Source: Jiangella alkaliphila (GTDB lineage: Bacteria > Actinomycetota > Actinomycetes > Jiangellales > Jiangellaceae). Taken from it: a stretch of DNA of 64,000 bases. Position numbers and translations under genes: made by a program. Positions 59,641 through 64,000 of this stretch are shown in pieces (the first letter of the stretch is position 1; the number at the start of each line of letters is the position of its first letter). The notes beneath the pieces are model-generated. The model was given only the letters and a program-made list of their open reading frames with translations, had not been told where the DNA came from and ran no database searches. Location: NCBI RefSeq assembly GCF_900105925.1, contig NZ_LT629791.1, positions 4,062,001 to 4,126,000 on the forward strand, written 5' to 3'.

Positions 59641-61227
59641 ATGCTCCGGTCGGTCTCGCTGCGGGTGCAGCTGCTCGCGCTGCAGCTGGCGATCGTGCTC
59701 GTCACGGTCGTCTCCGCGGGCGGGCTGGCCGCGTGGCTGCAGTCCGAGCAGATCCGCGACAGCTACCAGGACCGCATGATCGCGGTCGCCGACAGCGTCG
59801 CCGGGCTGCCGTCGGTGCTCGACGCGTTCGACGACCCCGACCCGTCGGCCACCATCCAGCCGCTGGCCGAGCTGATCCGCGAGGCCTCGAACGTCACGTA
59901 CGTCGTAGTCACCGACGAGGCCGGCATCCGCTACTCGCATCCGGATCCGGAGCGCATCGGCGAGCCGGTCTCGACCGACCCGAGCGTCCCGCTGTCCGGC
60001 GAGGTCTACGTCGGGACGCAGACGGGGACGCTGGGCCGGTCGTGGCGGGTGAAGGTGCCGGTGTTCGACGCCGGCGGGACGGTCATCGGCACGGTGTCGG
60101 TGGGCACGCTGGAGTCGGAGCTGCAGGACGACCTGCTCGAGGACATCCCGGCGCTGCTGGCCTGGCTGGCCGGCGCCGCCGTGCTGGGGACGCTCGGCGC
60201 CACGTGGGTGACGCACGTCGTCAGGCGGCGCATCTTCAAGCTGGAGCCGGACGAGATCGCGACGCTGCTGGAGACCCGCGACGCCATGCTGCACGGCATC
60301 CGCGAGGGGGTGGTCGCGCTGGACGACGCGGGGCGGATCGCGCTGGTCAACGACGAGGCGCGGCGGCTGCTCGACCTCGGCGGCGACGTCACCGGCCGGC
60401 CCGCCGCCGACGTGCTGGAGCCGACGCTGGCCGCGGTGGCGACCGACGACGCCGACGTCACCGACCGGCTGGTGCTGGCCGGCGTGCGGATCCTGGTCGT
60501 CAACCGGCGCTCCGCGACGTCCGACGGCCGGCCGGTGGGCGTCGTGCTGACGCTGCGCGACCGCACCGAGCTGCACGACGCGCTGCGCGAGCTGGAGGGC
60601 GCGCGGTCGCTGACCGAGGCGCTGCGGGCGCAGGCGCACGAGTTCTCCAACCACCTGCATGTGGTGTCCGGGCTGCTGGAGCTGGGCCGCACCGACGACG
60701 CGGTGTCGTTCATCGACCGGGTCGGGCGGGGCGGGACGGTCACGCGCACCGTCGCCGCCGGGGTGACGGCGCCCGCGGTGTCGGCGCTGCTGCTGGCGAA
60801 GGCCGCGACCTGCCGCGAGCGCGGCCTCACGCTGCGGGTCGACCCGGAGTCGCGGCTGGACGACGACGGCGACGAGCTGGTGACGATCCTCGGCAACCTG
60901 GTCGACAACGCCGCCGACGCGACCGGCCACGGCGGCACCGTCGACGTCCGCATCGACCAGTCCGCCGACGGCGGCGTGCGCATCGTCGTCGCCGACGACG
61001 GACCGGGCGTGCCGGTGGAGCGGCGGACGCTGATCTTCGCTGCCGGATTCACGTCGAAGGCCGCGTCGCCCGGCGGCGGCGGGCGCGGCATCGGGCTGGC
61101 GCTGGTACACCGCATCGTGCGGCGCCGCGGCGGCAGCGTGACGGTGCGCGACGCGGCCGCCGGGGGAGCGGAGTTCGAGGTCGTGCTGCCCGCGCGGGTG
61201 CCGGCGCCGATGGTGGTGGGCCCTTGA
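59641..61227 (+). CDS. CitA/DcuS-type sensor histidine kinase
   Basis: 528 aa from ATG 59641. TM helix 1 at about 12-35, an extracytoplasmic PASTA-less sensor of the DcuS/CitA (sCache) type at about 36-175 with YVVVTDEAGIRYSHPDPERI, and TM helix 2 at about 178-200. A cytosolic PAS (IREGVVALDDAGRIALVNDE) follows. The phospho-acceptor is in the SPOB-type RAQAHEFSNHLHVVSGLLEL. The HATPase_c domain has ILGNLVDNAADAT and GGRGIGLALVH. It presumably senses the tricarboxylate taken up by TctABC, encoded divergently. Confidence 0.93.
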   Translation: MLRSVSLRVQLLALQLAIVLVTVVSAGGLAAWLQSEQIRDSYQDRMIAVADSVAGLPSVLDAFDDPDPSATIQPLAELIREASNVTYVVVTDEAGIRYSHPDPERIGEPVSTDPSVPLSGEVYVGTQTGTLGRSWRVKVPVFDAGGTVIGTVSVGTLESELQDDLLEDIPALLAWLAGAAVLGTLGATWVTHVVRRRIFKLEPDEIATLLETRDAMLHGIREGVVALDDAGRIALVNDEARRLLDLGGDVTGRPAADVLEPTLAAVATDDADVTDRLVLAGVRILVVNRRSATSDGRPVGVVLTLRDRTELHDALRELEGARSLTEALRAQAHEFSNHLHVVSGLLELGRTDDAVSFIDRVGRGGTVTRTVAAGVTAPAVSALLLAKAATCRERGLTLRVDPESRLDDDGDELVTILGNLVDNAADATGHGGTVDVRIDQSADGGVRIVVADDGPGVPVERRTLIFAAGFTSKAASPGGGGRGIGLALVHRIVRRRGGSVTVRDAAAGGAEFEVVLPARVPAPMVVGP

Positions 61228-61925
61228 GCGACGTGCGCACGCTGGTCGTCGACGACGACTTCGCCGTGGCCGCGATCCACCGCGGGTTCGTCGAGGCGGT
61301 GCCGGGGTTCAGCGTCGTCGGCGAGGTGCACCTGGGCGCCGACGCGCTGCGCGCCGTGGAGGAGCTGGCGCCGGAGCTGATCCTGCTCGACATCTACCTG
61401 CCGGACATCTCCGGCATCGAGTTCCTCAACCGGCTGCGGGCCCGGTCCGCGCCCGAGGTCGACGTCATCGCGATCACCGCGGCGCGCGAGCTGGCCACCG
61501 TCCGTGCGGCGATGGCCGGCGGCGTCGTCGACTACCTGGTCAAGCCGTTCACGCTGGACGTGTTCGCCGACCGGATGAACGCCTACCTGGCCCGACGCGA
61601 GCAGCTGCGCCGCACCGCGGCCCGGGCCGACGGCGGGCGGCTGGACCAGAACCAGGTCGACGCGCTGCTGCGCAGCCCCGGCGGCGGTGCCGCCGTGCGG
61701 CTGCCGAAGGGGCTGTCCGAGCGGACGCTGGAGCTGGTGTCGTCCGAGCTGGCCGGCGCCGGCGGCGACCTGTCCGCGTCGGAGCTGGCCGAACGGGTGG
61801 GGCTGTCGCGGATCAGCGCGCGGCGCTACCTGGAGCACCTGGCCGCCTCCGGCCGGGCGACGGTGGCGCCGCGGTACGGCTCGGCGGGCCGGCCGGAGCA
61901 CGGCTACCGCTGGGTGCCGTACTGA
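61224..61925 (+). CDS. CitB/DcuR-type response regulator
   Basis: 233 aa from TTG 61224, which overlaps the kinase stop (TTGA); GTG 61233 is an alternative. Receiver at residues 4-120 with DDD near 10-12, Asp56 in ELILLDIYLPDISG, and Lys in VDYLVKPFTLDVF. The C-terminal HTH of the CitB type has LSASELAERVGLSRISARRY and ends GYRWVPY. Co-translated partner of the CitA-type kinase. Probably activates tctCBA through the direct repeats at 59570-59605. Confidence 0.92.
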   Translation: MSDVRTLVVDDDFAVAAIHRGFVEAVPGFSVVGEVHLGADALRAVEELAPELILLDIYLPDISGIEFLNRLRARSAPEVDVIAITAARELATVRAAMAGGVVDYLVKPFTLDVFADRMNAYLARREQLRRTAARADGGRLDQNQVDALLRSPGGGAAVRLPKGLSERTLELVSSELAGAGGDLSASELAERVGLSRISARRYLEHLAASGRATVAPRYGSAGRPEHGYRWVPY

Positions 61926-61981
61926 TCACATTCCGACGAAATCGGCCGCGGGCGCAGTCGCGGCCCGGTTACCGTGCGGCG

Positions 61982-63301
61982 GTGAGCCCACGTTTCCGCT
62001 TCGCGGCCCTGCTGGTCGTTGCCCTCTTCGTGGCCGGTTGCTCCGGCGACGACGAGCCCGCCTCGTCCGAGACAACCCCGGCCGGCGGCGGCGCCGAGGT
62101 GGTGCGGGTGCCGGCGGACGCGGCGACGATCAGCGAGGCGGTCGCGGCCGTGGCCGAGGGCGGCCTGGTGCTGATCGAGGCCGGCACCTACCCGGAGGCC
62201 GTGGTCGTCGACAAGCCCGGCGTCACCGTCCGCGGCGCCGACCGCAATGCCGTCATCGTCGACGGCGAGGGTGAACGGGCGATCGGGATCCTGGGGATCG
62301 CCGACGGCGTGCGGGTGCAGAACCTGACCGCGACCCGGCACACGCTGGCCGGCGTGCTGATCTCCGGCGTGCACGACGAGACCGGCAACGTGCCCGGCGA
62401 CGGGTACACGAGCGAGGCGCCCGAGGCGGAGCTGCTGCAGCGGTACGAGGTGCGCAACGTCACCGCGACGAACAACGGGCTGTACGGGATCTACGCGTTC
62501 CACGCCCAGCACGGCGCGATCGTCGACAGCTACGCCTCCGGCGGCGCAGACTCGGGGTTCTACCTCGGCCAGTGCGAGGACTGCGACGCCGTCGTCACCG
62601 GCAACGTCGCCGAGCGCAACGCCGTCGGGTTCGAGAACGCCAACGCCTCCGGCGGGGTGCTGATCACCGGCAACCGGCTCGCCGGGAACCGGGTCGGCTT
62701 GACCCTGACGTCGGACTACCAGGAGGCGTTCGTCCCGCAGCGCGACAACCTCGTCGTCGGCAACGTCATCACCGACAACGTCCAGGCCGACTCGCCCGCG
62801 CAGGCCGAGGGCGGGTTCGGCGTCGGAATCGGCATCGCCGGCGGCCAGCAGAACGTGATCGAGCGCAACCTGATCGGCGGCAACACCACCGCCGGGACGC
62901 TGATCAGCAGCGCCGAGGACGTGCCGTCGCTGGGCAACCGGTTCGTGGCCAACACGTTCAGCGCCAACCGGGTCGACATCGCCGACGTCTCGACCGAGCG
63001 GGCGCCGTCGAACGGGACCTGCCTGGACGGCAACGGGTTCGCGTCGGTGCTGCCCGAGGCGATCGCGACGGCGGTGTGCCCGGCCGGGACGCCGGACATC
63101 TCCGGGGTCGCGCTGACGGACGTGCCGGTCGCGCCGCCGGGGGTGCCGTTCCTGGACGTCACGCTGCCCGGGCCGCAACCGGGGCTGGAGGGCGACCTCG
63201 GCGCCGTCCCCGAACCGCTGCCCGACACCCCCGAGCGGCCCGCGACGGACTCGCTTCCCGTCCCCGACGCCGCCCTGCTCGCCGACCGCTCAGCGCTCTG
63301 A
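61982..63301 (+). CDS. right-handed beta-helix lipoprotein (NosD/PbH1-like)
   Basis: 439 aa from GTG. Lipobox LFVAGCSGDD at about 20. Residues 40-350 form a parallel beta-helix with repeated ladder segments such as VVVDKPGVTVRGADRNAVIV, NNGLYGIYAFHAQHGAIVDS, GVLITGNRLAGNRVGLTL and QNVIERNLIGGNTTAGTLI. The C-terminal 80 residues are Pro-rich. Beta-helix proteins of this kind bind or cleave polysaccharide; no catalytic residues can be assigned. Follows the response regulator by 56 bp but is probably separate. Confidence 0.85.
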   Translation: MSPRFRFAALLVVALFVAGCSGDDEPASSETTPAGGGAEVVRVPADAATISEAVAAVAEGGLVLIEAGTYPEAVVVDKPGVTVRGADRNAVIVDGEGERAIGILGIADGVRVQNLTATRHTLAGVLISGVHDETGNVPGDGYTSEAPEAELLQRYEVRNVTATNNGLYGIYAFHAQHGAIVDSYASGGADSGFYLGQCEDCDAVVTGNVAERNAVGFENANASGGVLITGNRLAGNRVGLTLTSDYQEAFVPQRDNLVVGNVITDNVQADSPAQAEGGFGVGIGIAGGQQNVIERNLIGGNTTAGTLISSAEDVPSLGNRFVANTFSANRVDIADVSTERAPSNGTCLDGNGFASVLPEAIATAVCPAGTPDISGVALTDVPVAPPGVPFLDVTLPGPQPGLEGDLGAVPEPLPDTPERPATDSLPVPDAALLADRSAL

Positions 63302-63355
63302 CCTCACCCGACCCGGGTGATGTGCCGCGGCGCCGTCGCGCGGGACCGTCGGTCC

Positions 63356-63787
63356 ATGACCGACATCGAGACGCCGATCGACGCACCGCCGGACCGCCGC
63401 GAGCCGTCCGCGTGGGCCGTCGGGTGGACCGTGTTCGCCGCCGTGATGATGGCGATGATCGGGACGTTCCACGCGATCGCCGGCGTGGTGGCGCTGGTGG
63501 ACGACGACTTCTTCACCCAGGTGCAGGAGTACGTCTTCGACTTCGACCAGACGACGTGGGGCTGGATCCACCTGATCCTCGGCATCGTGCTGGTCATCGC
63601 GGGCGCCGCCCTGCTCACCGGGTCCGTCGCGGCCCGTGCGGTGGGCGTGGTGCTCGCGGCGCTGAGCATGCTGGCGGCGTTCGCGTGGCTGCCATACTAC
63701 CCGATCTGGTCCGTCGTGATCATCGCGGTGGCCGTCAGCGTCGTCTGGGCGCTGACCGTCCACGGCCGCGACATCACCGCCGGGTGA
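63356..63787 (+). CDS. DUF7144 family membrane protein
   Basis: 143 aa from ATG 63356. After a Pro-rich N-terminus there are four helices with WAVGWTVFAAVMMAMIGTFH, the conserved TWGWIHLILGIVLVIAGAAL and LPYYPIWSVVIIAVAV. This matches the common actinobacterial DUF7144 (formerly unnamed) family. Function unknown. Its last 14 bp overlap the convergent oxidoreductase gene. Confidence 0.87.
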   Translation: MTDIETPIDAPPDRREPSAWAVGWTVFAAVMMAMIGTFHAIAGVVALVDDDFFTQVQEYVFDFDQTTWGWIHLILGIVLVIAGAALLTGSVAARAVGVVLAALSMLAAFAWLPYYPIWSVVIIAVAVSVVWALTVHGRDITAG

Positions 63788-64000
63788 CCTGCCGGTCGCG
63801 TTCGCCGAGCGTCGCCGCCACGAATGCGGCCCGCGGGTGCTGCACCGACAGCAGCGACACGATGTCGCGCCCGTAGAACAGCGCCGCCACCCAGACGAGG
63901 AACACGCGGACCTTGCGCTCCCACGTCGGGACCGCCAGCACGTGGTAGCCGCGGTGCATCAGCCAGCCGAGCAGCCCCTTGATGACGATGCGGCGGTACT
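63774..64000 (-). CDS. NDH-2-like NAD(P)/FAD oxidoreductase, C-terminal part only
   Basis: Partial: the 5' end lies beyond the window. The visible 75 residues read RRIVIKGLLGWLMHRGYHVL, then PTWERKVRVFLVWVAALFYG and RDIVSLLSVQHP. This is the C-terminal membrane-anchoring helix region of type II NADH dehydrogenases. Assignment rests on this tail only. Confidence 0.65.
   Translation of the reverse strand, partial: YRRIVIKGLLGWLMHRGYHVLAVPTWERKVRVFLVWVAALFYGRDIVSLLSVQHPRAAFVAATLGERDRQVTRR

Overview
The window is very GC-rich DNA with strong GC bias at third codon positions and many GTG starts. It carries SigE-type sigma factors, ROK/MsiK-style sugar uptake without a local ATPase, an F420-type luciferase-like oxidoreductase and DUF2510/DUF6328/DUF7144 membrane proteins. 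This points to a soil or marine actinobacterium, perhaps of the Jiangella/Nocardioides type; the genus is inference only. No rRNA, tRNA or CRISPR array was seen.

Layout. 0-14 kb is chromosomal housekeeping and signalling: small membrane proteins; two tandem ECF sigma factor/membrane partner pairs; an SGNH hydrolase; a P-loop kinase/LLM oxidoreductase fusion; a patch of gene remnants beside a lipoprotein; and a run of vanX-like dipeptidase, alanine racemase, D-Ala ligase, histidine kinase and response regulator genes coupled by stop/start overlaps. 14-24.8 kb holds two near-identical inverted IS1380 elements around phoD and a hydrolase/DinB/VOC operon with its divergent ArsR regulator, then an IS3 element and a structured repeat. 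24.7-39.8 kb holds argG, an ArsR-led operon, a frameshifted epoxide hydrolase, a LysR/flavoprotein pair, a FecBCD-type importer co-translated with two methyltransferases, and a secreted GH97 with two CBMs. 39.8-45.1 kb is a second structured repeat split by two head-to-tail IS1380 elements, one of them itself broken by an IS256 element. 45.1-54.3 kb is an alpha-galactoside utilisation locus (AraC, ROK, GH97-NPCBM, ABC binding protein and two permeases, GH36). 54.3-64 kb holds HxlR/hydrolase, a complete tripartite tricarboxylate transporter with a divergent CitA/CitB-type two-component system, a beta-helix lipoprotein and the end of an NDH-2-like gene.

The most unusual feature is a dispersed non-coding repeat of about 500 bp (24186-24690; 39832-40239 continuing at 45008-45147; a partial reverse copy at 21024-24165). 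It is a chain of stem-loops whose stems differ in sequence between copies but stay paired, that is, they covary. Its terminal hairpin is bounded by CTTAG and CTAAG. Every IS1380 element in the window is bracketed by CTTAG, and three of the four sit in this hairpin's CTTAG. The repeat therefore looks like a structured element that doubles as a landing site for the IS. The pre-insertion sequence can be reconstructed by comparing copies.
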